DNA of 64,000 nt from Carnimonas bestiolae (lineage in GTDB: Bacteria > Pseudomonadota > Gammaproteobacteria > Pseudomonadales > Halomonadaceae). Positions 1 to 7,437 of the stretch are shown here, piece by piece. A model generated the notes under the pieces. That model saw only the letters and a list, made by a program, of their open reading frames with translations. It made no database searches and was not told the origin of the DNA. Every line of letters starts with the position of its first letter. Position 1 is the stretch's first letter. The translations under genes were made by a program, and so were the position numbers. The DNA lies in assembly GCF_051251125.1 (NCBI RefSeq), contig NZ_JBPCZL010000015.1, one strand, 5' to 3'.

Positions 1-14
1 AGCAGACCTTGCAG

Positions 15-107
15 GTGATACCAGTGGTATCACTTCCAGCCGTTCAGGTTTCAGGTGATACCAGTGGTATCAGTAAACCAGGCATAAGGTGTTGCCAGTG
101 GCAACAC
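15..107. repeat. Three 19-bp perfect or near-perfect hairpins
   Basis: GTGATACCAGTGGTATCAC lies at 15-33. A copy with one terminal mismatch is at 55-73, and GTGTTGCCAGTGGCAACAC at 89-107. Each has 8-bp arms around an AGT loop. The third differs from the others at matching positions in both arms, so pairing is preserved. They lie immediately 3' of the PFL_4669-type gene (stop at 109). Equivalent hairpins sit behind the homologous gene of module 2 at 16777-16870. Confidence 0.85.
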
Positions 108-108
108 T

Positions 109-819
109 TCAATCTTCACTGCCAGCGGATGTTTCTTCTCCTGAAGCATCTCGCACTATCTCCGGGGCAAAACTGCTGCGCCGCTTGCCAGTCAAGATAT
201 CCTCCGGCAGTTCTCCGAATTTCTCTTGCACCTGGCGGGCTCGCGCATTGTTGGCTGCAAAATCATCGCGTGTGGCACCGGAGGAACCACCAAACACGGT
301 GGTGTAATTACTCAACGCACGAATCGCATGACCACCGTGCTCCCTGATCACCACGTCGCACTGACGGCGTCCAATCAACCCAATGTGGTTCGCCAGCAAG
401 GCACTGCGAGCCAGCTTATCGAAGTCGATCAACAGCATGACCACTTGCCAGCCCATCGGTCCTCCCGTGAAAACAGGCGTTTCAAACGGCTGATGACTCA
501 CGTTTTTGCTCACGCTCAGTTCTTCCGGAATCTGATCAATGGCCGCCTGAATTTGCTCCTGAAGCTGCTTGATCGTGTTCTTCGCGCTATGGAGTTTTTC
601 CTCGATGTCGATCAGCCACTTGTCCGCATAGGGATCATCCTGACGGGCCATGCGATATACACGTCCCAGCACAAACAAAAACTGTTTCACCCCGATAATC
701 TGCGGTTTTCGTGTTTCAACCCCCCGTCCCTGCCACAGACGGATAGCCGGATGAGTATGCAATGTCATGGTGATCTTGCTGTGAAGACTTCCGGCAGTGA
801 CCTGATCGTGTTGTGCCAT
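109..819 (-). CDS. PFL_4669-family ICE protein (TIGR03761), copy 1
   Basis: This 236-aa protein matches the PFL_4669 family of integrating conjugative elements; its molecular role is not established. It aligns along its length with the protein at 15961-16779, sharing the blocks SKITMTLHTHPA near the N-terminus, FTGGPMGW in the middle, and SGATRDDFAANNA and GELPEDIL near the C-terminus. The ATG at 819 is chosen because AGAGGA lies 6-7 nt upstream; a TTG at 846 is the only longer start. It is the last gene of the module 1 operon, separated from the STY4528-type gene by about 70 nt, and is followed by three hairpins. The C-terminal tail is acidic and Ser/Glu-rich. Confidence 0.85.
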   Translation of the reverse strand: MAQHDQVTAGSLHSKITMTLHTHPAIRLWQGRGVETRKPQIIGVKQFLFVLGRVYRMARQDDPYADKWLIDIEEKLHSAKNTIKQLQEQIQAAIDQIPEELSVSKNVSHQPFETPVFTGGPMGWQVVMLLIDFDKLARSALLANHIGLIGRRQCDVVIREHGGHAIRALSNYTTVFGGSSGATRDDFAANNARARQVQEKFGELPEDILTGKRRSSFAPEIVRDASGEETSAGSED

Positions 820-890
820 GGTTGATTCCTCTGTTTTCTCTGACAACCCTTCGTGGTGTGCTGAGCCAGCGAAGAGCGTTATTGAACCGA

Positions 891-2180
891 TTAGCGATCT
901 CGTTTTCTGCCCACTAGGCGCAGCATATTCTCGCGCGCTTCACGCGCTTCACGACTCTGGGGCTGTCCCCGTACGCCGGACTTGACCGGCACTGGCGGCT
1001 GTCGTAATTCGGGACGGGACTCCTTGCTTCGTGGTTGACCAGGTGATGACGAAACATCGCCAGCCGCAACGGCATTCGCTCTGCCCGTGCGCTGACTGGC
1101 AATACCACGTCCATAGCGAGTGACGTTGAATTTTCCACGCAATGAGCGCTCGGCCATGTTGCGGATATAGCCCAGTTTGTTGGTGATCAACTCCTCAACC
1201 AGACGCCCTGTCGTTTCATCCAGGATGTCCTGACAGATCGCCACCGGAAGGCCATTGAACATCAGTTTCACGGATTCGCGTTGCTCGTGTGTCAGTTCCA
1301 GCTCCCACGGCCAGATCAGTTCTGTATCCGGGCGATTTTCCTTCTCACCCGATGCCGTACTGGTTTGTTTATTACAAATACATGTATTTGTATTTGTACG
1401 TACGGCCGACTTTCCATAGGAAACTGGGTAATAACTGTATGATTTTGGACTGATTTTCCATAGGAAAGTCGGTGATTTTCCACCTGGAAAGTGTCCAATT
1501 TTCCATAGGAAAGTCGGTAATTGGCCCTTATTTACCCAACTTTCCATAGGAAAGTTGGGGCTTTCCAATGAAGGCTGGCTCTGTTTCGCCATGCGACGTT
1601 GCATGACTTCCAGACGAGTAGGCCGATTAAGCACACCGATATCGGTCAACTCTTTTTGCACTCGCCGGGCGACTGCTGCCACGGCTGGCGTATTGTGTGT
1701 CGTACACTGGATCACAAATTCCAGGTAGCCCTCATCAATATCCAGGGTTTCGGCTGGGTCCAGTGATTCATCGTGGAGAATGTATACGTTCCCAAGGTAC
1801 CGACCGGTCGATTCATGACGTGAGCGCAATCCCAACGTCATCCAACGGGTTAATCGCAGGATGGCTATAACGCGTGCAACGGTTTTGGTGGATGCCTGTT
1901 CGTATTCACCGCCGGGACGTAACATGCGTTGTAACTGTCGATACGTCGGAAAGGCCGTGGCCTGGTCACGATTGACCAGAAGCCGAATCATCTGCCATCC
2001 CATGACATCGACATGGCCCAAACGCTCATCCATCAACAGGGAAATGGGTACATTGGCATGGGGGTTACCCATGAACATGAGGCCTTCCAACGGATCATCA
2101 CTGCTGACGGCTGCGGGGCTGCGTTGGGACAATGCCTGAGCCGCCTGATCAATCAGGGTTTGGAAGCCGGCGCTTTTCAT
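891..2180 (-). CDS. STY4528-family pathogenicity-island replication protein, copy 1, with internal iterons
   Basis: A 429-aa protein of the STY4528 family, annotated in ICEs as a replication protein. Residues about 30-160 look like a compact winged-helix-type DNA-binding domain (LRPGGEYEQASTKTVARVIA region). Residues about 208-269 are a low-complexity linker, and residues about 285-360 form a conserved C-terminal domain (WPWELELTHEQRESV). The linker is encoded by palindromic repeats TTTCCATAGGAAA, read in three different frames (giving NFPMES, TFLWKI and SYGKSA), so the DNA rather than the peptide appears to be conserved. By analogy with lambda O, it may bind these iterons and recruit the ICE DnaB. 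It starts directly after the DUF2857 stop, suggesting translational coupling. Confidence 0.85.
   Translation of the reverse strand: MKSAGFQTLIDQAAQALSQRSPAAVSSDDPLEGLMFMGNPHANVPISLLMDERLGHVDVMGWQMIRLLVNRDQATAFPTYRQLQRMLRPGGEYEQASTKTVARVIAILRLTRWMTLGLRSRHESTGRYLGNVYILHDESLDPAETLDIDEGYLEFVIQCTTHNTPAVAAVARRVQKELTDIGVLNRPTRLEVMQRRMAKQSQPSLESPNFPMESWVNKGQLPTFLWKIGHFPGGKSPTFLWKISPKSYSYYPVSYGKSAVRTNTNTCICNKQTSTASGEKENRPDTELIWPWELELTHEQRESVKLMFNGLPVAICQDILDETTGRLVEELITNKLGYIRNMAERSLRGKFNVTRYGRGIASQRTGRANAVAAGDVSSSPGQPRSKESRPELRQPPVPVKSGVRGQPQSREAREARENMLRLVGRKRDR
1373..1555 (-). repeat. Iteron array plus AT-rich palindrome inside the STY4528-type gene (candidate oriV, copy 1)
   Basis: Five related palindromic units: ACTTTCCATAGGAAAGT at 1539-1555, and variants at 1498-1514, 1475-1492, 1453-1469 and 1409-1425. 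Unit centres are about 41, 23, 22 and 44 bp apart, i.e. two or four helical turns. On the promoter-distal side lies a perfect 20-bp palindrome, TACAAATACATGTATTTGTA (1373-1392), in an AT-rich run. The arrangement of iterons, then an AT-rich segment, all within a replication-protein gene matches lambda ori in gene O. Function as an origin is inferred. Confidence 0.75.
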
Positions 2181-2816
2181 TTAGGCCGTACCTCTATGTT
2201 GTTTGCTTCGTGAGCTGACGTCTTCAGCAGACTGATCGTCAGCTTCCCCAGGAATACTGCTCAGGTGTTCAATGTCTGGCTGGGTCCACTGTTTCACCAG
2301 AGTCCAGACGACTGTCAGCAATAGCTCGGTTTCCTCGGCCAGTTGCATCATGCTGGCCAGGTCTTCATGAGCACGTGAATCGTCAGGATCGGGAGAAATT
2401 GTCTGCCAGGCTTTCCAGGCCGAATGATCGGCTTTTTCATCCGGCATCGGCAGGCGTCCCAGACGCCGATTTAGCCCCAGGATGTTACGTCGTGCTGATA
2501 CACGGTTAGGGGTCATACCAAAGAAGGTACCGAGCATTTCGACACTGGCACCGAGCTTGATACACCGGTCCACCTGTTCATTGGTTTCGGTTTCACGGGA
2601 AGTGCGATTCAAAGCCGTTTCCAGTGCCCGATGATCAACCTGGAAACGGGCCAGATTAGGTACGACTCGCGCGACTGCTTCGACTTCGCTGGTCGTGAGG
2701 TTCGCTATACGGCGTAGTTCTTCATGTGAAAAACCGAGCGCCATGGCGCGGCGATAATCGCCCTTGTCGATATACATCTGCGCCTGCATGATCAATTCGC
2801 GGTTGAGGTTATTCAT
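2181..2816 (-). CDS. DUF2857 / STY4526-family ICE protein, copy 1
   Basis: A 211-aa protein of the DUF2857 (STY4526/YPO1902) family, found between parB and the STY4528 gene in this ICE class and annotated as a pathogenicity-island replication protein. It is largely helical. Residues about 100-120 (CIKLGASVEMLGTFFGMTPNR) resemble a helix-turn-helix, so DNA binding is plausible but not shown. The copy at 13938-14597 aligns throughout (LGFSHEELRRI, ALETALNR, LPMPDE). Start ATG at 2816 lies 3 nt after the parB stop, and its own stop touches the next start, so the three genes are probably translated as a coupled set. Confidence 0.83.
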   Translation of the reverse strand: MNNLNRELIMQAQMYIDKGDYRRAMALGFSHEELRRIANLTTSEVEAVARVVPNLARFQVDHRALETALNRTSRETETNEQVDRCIKLGASVEMLGTFFGMTPNRVSARRNILGLNRRLGRLPMPDEKADHSAWKAWQTISPDPDDSRAHEDLASMMQLAEETELLLTVVWTLVKQWTQPDIEHLSSIPGEADDQSAEDVSSRSKQHRGTA

Positions 2817-2819
2817 TAA

Positions 2820-4808
2820 TCACTCCCCCTCGATTTCATCAGCATCAGGGTTGATCGGCGCTTCTTCGGTAATGTCTTTTAAAACGCGTGTCAGACGGAT
2901 CAGTCGCCAGAGACGAATCAGCACACCGTCCGGCATCCGGCAGTTATCATCACCATGAGTACCCATCAATTCGCCCAGCAGGTTCAGTTCGCTTGGCAAC
3001 CCTGGATCCAGGGTATCGGTTAATCCGGCAAGCAACTGCCAGATCAACTGGGCGCGTCGATTGGGCATGTCGTCGAAAGGTTCGAGGGAAAAACCCAGCC
3101 CTTCACGGGGTGTAAGGCGAATCGCGCTGGAATGCGCCGTCACTTCCACGTCCGCCCACTGGCCGAGAACCTGTACGCATTTGCCGATCATGATGCGTAG
3201 CCCCATGGCCTTCTGATTCCAGACCGGGACATGCCAGATATCGGTAATCGGGGCGATACTATCCCCATCTTCCAGCGGGATTGCTTTAAGCGCAGCGGCT
3301 TCGAAGTCGATAGCCTCTTCACCGTATTCTGCCGCCTGCATATGACGGAGCTGGCGATGGCCTTCGGATTCATGAGAAGGCGACAGGGACAGACTGGCCA
3401 GACGCTGGGACCGATCATCATCGTCAATGTTGTCGGAGGCCATCGCTTCCATGAAGCCTTCGTCACTCTCATCCTGGGCGGCGTCAGAGAGGGTCTCACT
3501 CGACCACGACTGACTCTCATCGAGCTGGGCACGGGTGTTTTCCAGTTCGGCTTTCAGGCGAGCAATTTCCGCTTGCTGGGCTTGTGCATCTGCGTTGGGT
3601 GCAGCAGCACTTACTGTGTCCAGTGAGGGAGTATTCTCCACGGTCTCTTCTGGCGAAAGCTCCTCATGAGAGGTTGTCGATAACGATGGTGTATCGTTCG
3701 TGGGTTCAGAGGGTAGCGTGGGCGTCGGCTTTTTCGCTGGTGGACGTTTCCGCTCTTCTTCGAGTGACGGAAACTCGACGGAATGGCCCGGTGCGCGCAT
3801 GTCATCGAGTTCGGCATCCAGTGAACGCCATACCTGCTCCCGGTCGTCCTGAGTCACCTGGATGCCGCCCTCACGGACGTAAAACCAGTTCAACCAGGTC
3901 AGGTCGATGATGTTGTAATGAACGCCAGTATAGTCGTTCAACATGCCTTTCAGATCGCGTTCTACCGCTTCCTGATCAAGCTGGGTGAGGCCCTCAACGT
4001 CAAAGACGCTCATGGTCTCATGCCAGGCGTCAGCAAAGCTGGATGATAGCAGTCGGTTACGAATCGACTGGCCATCGTCACTGATATCCTTAGCGTCCTG
4101 CCAGAAGGCCACACACCGCAACCAGAACTCCTCGGACAGATTGCGCAGGGCCACCAGTTTTTCAATTTGAGGTCGCCCCATTCCGCTGTCGAGTGCCAAC
4201 GGGAAGGTCGCCAGGAAGTGCTCCATGGTATAGAGCATTCTGCTGATGCGGCTCTGGGGTAGGGAAAACCCCATATTCCGGAGAATATCCGCTAGAGAAC
4301 GTTGCGAAATTTCTCTGCCCTGTTCCTGCTCCAGTAACTGCTTGGCCTGATACACCCCCCGGCAGTTTTCAATCCAGGTCAGATGGCCCCGTGTATTGTT
4401 TTCTGCCAGGTGCCCGGCCAGCACATTGATTTCGCCCTGCCAGGGGGTGAAGTGACAGTCCTGACTAAAGAAACGCGCATCGCCGGTTTCATCGTATAGC
4501 TCGCGCAAAATAGCCAGACGGGTATTACCGCCGTCACTGATCATATAGCGATCATCGCCGGGGCGCTGTGTCACACTGAATCGCTGTTTCAGCCCGACCT
4601 GACGGATGGATTCCTTCAGTTCATCGTAGCGAGGATTACGCAGCGTACGGGGGTTACCATCATAGGGCCGTAGCTGATCCAGGGTCAGCGACAGCGACAT
4701 TTCGGTGGTCGGAGCCGACAGACGCTCTATCGGACGTGCCGGTTCCGGCCCCTTGACCTGAAGCGCCCGAGTCAGGTCTTGTTGTGACATACGTTTGTTC
4801 TTACTCAT
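2820..4808 (-). CDS. parB: ParB-family partition protein, PFGI-1 class (TIGR03764), copy 1
   Basis: A 662-aa ParB-family protein, the DNA-binding partner of the ParA encoded upstream in the same operon. Residues about 45-105 are the ParB/sulfiredoxin-like domain (LRPYDGNPRTLRNPRYDELK) with the GGNTR box near 93-97. A helix-turn-helix region follows around 160-215 (SQRSLADILRNMGFSLPQSR). Residues about 345-470 are an acidic, Ser/Thr/Glu-rich linker, and a conserved ICE-specific C-terminal domain completes it. It is far larger than chromosomal ParB proteins (about 300 aa), as usual for this ICE subfamily. Its start overlaps the HicA-like stop by 4 nt. The centromere-like target is not evident. 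Confidence 0.9.
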   Translation of the reverse strand: MSKNKRMSQQDLTRALQVKGPEPARPIERLSAPTTEMSLSLTLDQLRPYDGNPRTLRNPRYDELKESIRQVGLKQRFSVTQRPGDDRYMISDGGNTRLAILRELYDETGDARFFSQDCHFTPWQGEINVLAGHLAENNTRGHLTWIENCRGVYQAKQLLEQEQGREISQRSLADILRNMGFSLPQSRISRMLYTMEHFLATFPLALDSGMGRPQIEKLVALRNLSEEFWLRCVAFWQDAKDISDDGQSIRNRLLSSSFADAWHETMSVFDVEGLTQLDQEAVERDLKGMLNDYTGVHYNIIDLTWLNWFYVREGGIQVTQDDREQVWRSLDAELDDMRAPGHSVEFPSLEEERKRPPAKKPTPTLPSEPTNDTPSLSTTSHEELSPEETVENTPSLDTVSAAAPNADAQAQQAEIARLKAELENTRAQLDESQSWSSETLSDAAQDESDEGFMEAMASDNIDDDDRSQRLASLSLSPSHESEGHRQLRHMQAAEYGEEAIDFEAAALKAIPLEDGDSIAPITDIWHVPVWNQKAMGLRIMIGKCVQVLGQWADVEVTAHSSAIRLTPREGLGFSLEPFDDMPNRRAQLIWQLLAGLTDTLDPGLPSELNLLGELMGTHGDDNCRMPDGVLIRLWRLIRLTRVLKDITEEAPINPDADEIEGE

Positions 4809-5047
4809 GACTGCTCCCCCCGAATAACCCTGCCATGCCGTTCGCTATGTTTTAGGTGTTTGATGGTATTGAGGCACGCGCGTGTATCGCTGGGCGTACT
4901 GCCCGTGAATACAGGGGCGCAGCCTTGCTTGGAAAAGCGCAGATGATTGTTGCGTGTGCGTGAGATGGTCCAGCCTTCCTCTCGGGCATAGCGAATAACG
5001 CGGCCCAGTCGGGATGTGCCAGCTATCGAGCGGTTTGAACGGCTCAT
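4805..5047 (-). CDS. HicA-like dsRBD-fold small protein without HicB partner, copy 1
   Basis: An 80-aa protein resembling HicA/YcfA mRNA interferases: GWTISRTRNNHLRF carries the position-equivalent His of HicA, followed by a short strand (VFTGSTPSD) and a C-terminal helix. No HicB-like antitoxin gene lies beside it. It is wedged between dnaB and parB with 4-nt overlaps on both sides. A homologue holds the corresponding slot of module 2 (10541-10777), so it is an inherited part of the operon rather than a chance insertion. It may be a toxin held in check elsewhere, or a repurposed nucleic-acid-binding protein; sequence alone cannot decide. Confidence 0.7.
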   Translation of the reverse strand: MSRSNRSIAGTSRLGRVIRYAREEGWTISRTRNNHLRFSKQGCAPVFTGSTPSDTRACLNTIKHLKHSERHGRVIRGEQS

Positions 5048-6426
5048 GCACTGCCCTCCCGATAGCGACGCTCAAGCGATTCAAAGCGAGAGCGGTGAGA
5101 CTGAAAGGTCAGGTGGACGGTGCCGGTCGGCCCCATACGATGTTTGGCAACAATCAGTTCGGCCAACCCCTGGTTTTCGAGATTGTCCGGGTGGTAAACC
5201 TCGTCGCGGTAGATCATTGTCACGATGTCGGCGTCCTGCTCGATGCCGCCGGAATCACGTAGATCCGCCAAGGTTGGACGCTTGTTGGGACGGTTTTCCA
5301 GGTTGCGATTCAGCTGCGCGAGCGCAATGATCGGACACCGGAGTTCTCTGGCGATATTCTTCAGAATCTTGGAGATGGCCGCGATTTCGTTATTGCGGTT
5401 CTCATGGCCGGGCTCGTTGAGCAGTTGCAGGTAGTCCACCAGAATCAGTGCTGGCTTGCCGTAGCGGCGAGCCATACGCCGCGCGCGGCTTTTTAGGCCC
5501 GTTGCCGTTAGATCAGAGGTGTCGTCGATATAGAGCCGGTGTTCATAGCCCTTTAATATCGTGGTAGCAGCGCCGACCTTGGACCAATCGTCATCCTCAA
5601 TATCGCCATTGCGAAGGTCTTGCAGATCAACCTGACCGATGCTGGCAATCATTCGCAGCATCAAATGGTCTCGCGGCATTTCCAGGGAAAATACAAAGCA
5701 GGGAGCATTGCTGACGTGCGTCAGTTTTGATGCGAGCAGGTTTTCCACTAGGTTCATGCCCAGCGTCGTTTTGCCCATGCTGGGCCGCGCGGCCATGATA
5801 ATCAGATCACCGTTTTGCCACCCGGCGGTCATGTGATCCAGATCGGCATAGCCACTGGGACTTCCGGTGATACCGTCCGGGGCGTTGGTGGCTCGATCAA
5901 TCAGATCAATGGCCCCTTCCAGGGCCGGTATCAGCTCAACGGATGTAGCGTCACGGCGCTCCGCCACCGCTGACAGCGTCCGCTCGGTATCTTCAATGAG
6001 TGATTGGCTATCGTTGTCCGCGCCGAGCGCCTGGTCAGACAACTGTTTGCCAATATGGGCGAGCCGTCGCAGCTGATGGCGTTCGCGCACAATATTGGCG
6101 TACGCCACAATGTTGGACGCAGATGGTGTGTTACGCGCGATTTCCGCCAGATAAGCCAGTGTGCCCTGGCTTTCTTCCAGGTTTTCCATGGCTTCGGAAA
6201 CGGTGACAACATCCACCGGCTGGTTGTCAGCCATGAGCGATGCCATAACGCCGAACAACGTCCGATGCTGAGGGTGATAGAAACACTCCTTCGACACCAG
6301 TTCATTCACGTCATCCCAAGCGGTATTGTCCAGCATCAGCCCGCCCAGTACCGACTGTTCCGCTTCGATGCTGTGCGGTGGCAATATTTGGACAGGAATC
6401 GTCGCGATAGAAGAGACATCACTCAT
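5044..6426 (-). CDS. dnaB: Replicative DNA helicase DnaB, ICE copy 1
   Basis: A 460-aa DnaB-family hexameric helicase, close to the length of chromosomal DnaB. The N-terminal domain begins PPHSIEAEQSVLGGLMLDN (about residues 16-34). The RecA-like domain has Walker A ARPSMGKTT near 213-221, Walker B-type LILVDYLQLL, and the C-terminal AQLNRNLENR and LRDSGGIEQDADIV motifs. It would unwind DNA at the ICE origin. An element-encoded DnaB next to a candidate initiator (STY4528) implies autonomous replication of the excised ICE. It starts 2 nt after the parA stop. Confidence 0.93.
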   Translation of the reverse strand: MSDVSSIATIPVQILPPHSIEAEQSVLGGLMLDNTAWDDVNELVSKECFYHPQHRTLFGVMASLMADNQPVDVVTVSEAMENLEESQGTLAYLAEIARNTPSASNIVAYANIVRERHQLRRLAHIGKQLSDQALGADNDSQSLIEDTERTLSAVAERRDATSVELIPALEGAIDLIDRATNAPDGITGSPSGYADLDHMTAGWQNGDLIIMAARPSMGKTTLGMNLVENLLASKLTHVSNAPCFVFSLEMPRDHLMLRMIASIGQVDLQDLRNGDIEDDDWSKVGAATTILKGYEHRLYIDDTSDLTATGLKSRARRMARRYGKPALILVDYLQLLNEPGHENRNNEIAAISKILKNIARELRCPIIALAQLNRNLENRPNKRPTLADLRDSGGIEQDADIVTMIYRDEVYHPDNLENQGLAELIVAKHRMGPTGTVHLTFQSHRSRFESLERRYREGSA

Positions 6427-6428
6427 GA

Positions 6429-7277
6429 TTAGCCCTCCTTACCGACTGACTGGATTTGCTCTTTCCATTGCGGGCATATCTCGATAGCCAGCGCCTTCAT
6501 CTGATCGGCACAGGCGGGCGAGCGACGTCCAGAGGGCTTGGTCTTTTCCAGACGATGGACTGGGAGGCCGTGTGCGGCGGCGGTACGGAAGGGTTGTAAC
6601 TGGGCAAGCATGGCATCCAATACGGTGATCTGTGCTTCGTTATCACCGTGAAACATGTCACGCATACTGGCCACGATATCGCGGGATTCGCGTATCTGCT
6701 CGGTGGTTTTATTGAAGAACATGGCCAGCGACGGCACAGAGCGACCGACCTGCCCGGCGAAGTCCTGCAATTCATTGATCATGCGCTGGGTACCGCGCAC
6801 AAATTCGCGGGCGCTCAACAGCTCGGCATTGGTGGGCGAGAGTACCAGGTCGGATGCCATGATGACGGTTTCCAGGAGAATGGAACGCGCACCTTGTGTA
6901 TCGAGCAGTACCACATCGTACTGAAACTCTGCCGCCAACCGTTCCTTCACACCTACCATGCGCAACCGGCCACTTGGGTCATCGCGCAGCATGGTGTTGA
7001 GATGTGAATAGGGATCATTCGACCGTATGACGTCGAGCCGCTCGATTTCAGTGTGGGATATAAGCTGATTCAGCGGGACGAGTGGCGTGGTCACCAATTC
7101 ATAGGTGCCGCCAAGAGCCGTGTAAGCGAGGGGATAATAATCGGAGAGTGTTGGCTGTGCATCCAGGTCAATCATCAGGACATTGAGTCCTGCATCGGCC
7201 AAAAGGCCACCCAGATTGGCTGTTACAGTGGTCTTGCCAACGCCACCCTTGGTGGCAGCTACTGAAATTACTAACAT
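6429..7277 (-). CDS. parA: ParA-family partition ATPase, ICE copy 1
   Basis: A 282-aa ParA/Soj-family ATPase and first gene of the module 1 operon. The deviant Walker A box KGGVGKTT is at about residues 10-17, with LMIDLDAQPTLS following as the A' motif and VVLLDTQGARS as Walker B. The ATG at 7277 is preferred because GAGGTG lies 5 nt upstream, and the longer frame to 7331 would run into the att fragment. In PAPI-1-type ICEs soj/parA supports maintenance of the excised element. The leader carries an inverted repeat (7281-7304) that covers the ribosome-binding site and could be autoregulatory. Confidence 0.92.
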   Translation of the reverse strand: MLVISVAATKGGVGKTTVTANLGGLLADAGLNVLMIDLDAQPTLSDYYPLAYTALGGTYELVTTPLVPLNQLISHTEIERLDVIRSNDPYSHLNTMLRDDPSGRLRMVGVKERLAAEFQYDVVLLDTQGARSILLETVIMASDLVLSPTNAELLSAREFVRGTQRMINELQDFAGQVGRSVPSLAMFFNKTTEQIRESRDIVASMRDMFHGDNEAQITVLDAMLAQLQPFRTAAAHGLPVHRLEKTKPSGRRSPACADQMKALAIEICPQWKEQIQSVGKEG

Positions 7278-7280
7278 TCG

Positions 7281-7304
7281 ACACCTCTGCTTGAGTTGAG
7301 GTGT
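7281..7304 (-). promoter_or_regulatory. Inverted repeat over the parA copy 1 ribosome-binding site
   Basis: ACACCTC (7281-7287) and GAGGTGT (7298-7304) form 7-bp arms with a 10-nt spacer. On the minus strand one arm contains the GAGGTG Shine-Dalgarno sequence of parA. It could be a protein operator or an RNA hairpin that masks the site. Its sequence differs from the repeat before parA copy 2. Confidence 0.5.
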
Positions 7305-7319
7305 CTGAGGAAATTTGAC

Positions 7320-7371
7320 TGGTGCCGGCACGAGGAGTCGAACCCCGGACCTACTGATTACAAGTCAGTTG
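7320..7371 (-). other. att remnant: 3' half of tRNA-Thr(UGU)
   Basis: Read on the minus strand, these 52 nt contain the anticodon stem-loop ACTGA-CTTGTAA-TCAGT with anticodon TGT, the variable region, the T arm with GGTTCGACTCC, the acceptor 3' strand TGCCGGC, the A discriminator and CCA. The D arm and 5' acceptor strand are missing: similarity stops at 7371. A duplicated tRNA 3' end is the standard scar of ICE integration. The CCA end points toward module 1, so by the usual polarity this is the parA-side boundary of the element to the right. Confidence 0.9.
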
Positions 7372-7409
7372 ATAGATAGCCCAGCTAAGAAACTGTCTCG
7401 ATTAAAAGT

Positions 7410-7429
7410 CTCGCTCTAACTAGAGCGAG
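7410..7429 (+). promoter_or_regulatory. Inverted repeat upstream of parA copy 2
   Basis: CTCGCTCTA-AC-TAGAGCGAG, with two 9-bp arms and a 2-nt centre, ends 8 nt before the ATG at 7438. Its position over the ribosome-binding region suggests an operator for autorepression of the parA operon. It is unrelated in sequence to the repeat in front of parA copy 1. Confidence 0.6.
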
Positions 7430-7437
7430 GCCTGTAA

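Larger units (their letters stand above)
1..7319 (-). mobile_element. ICE maintenance module 1 (partial element, continues left)
   Basis: Seven minus-strand genes in the order parA, dnaB, HicA-like, parB, DUF2857, STY4528-type, PFL_4669-type form the conserved maintenance end of PFGI-1-class ICEs. Genes overlap or abut by a few bases, indicating one operon read away from the att remnant at 7320. The same gene order recurs on the opposite strand from 7438, with clearly diverged proteins. The rest of this element lies left of the window, so neither its other end nor its transfer genes can be judged. Confidence 0.75.

Noticed and set aside
15..107. Short CRISPR-like array suggested by repeated 19-bp units
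   Set aside because: Only three units with unequal spacing, units differ in sequence, each is a self-complementary hairpin, and no cas genes are present; the same applies to 16777-16894.
7320..7371. Functional tRNA-Thr gene
   Set aside because: The D arm and 5' acceptor strand are absent beyond 7371, so only the 3' half exists; it is an att remnant.
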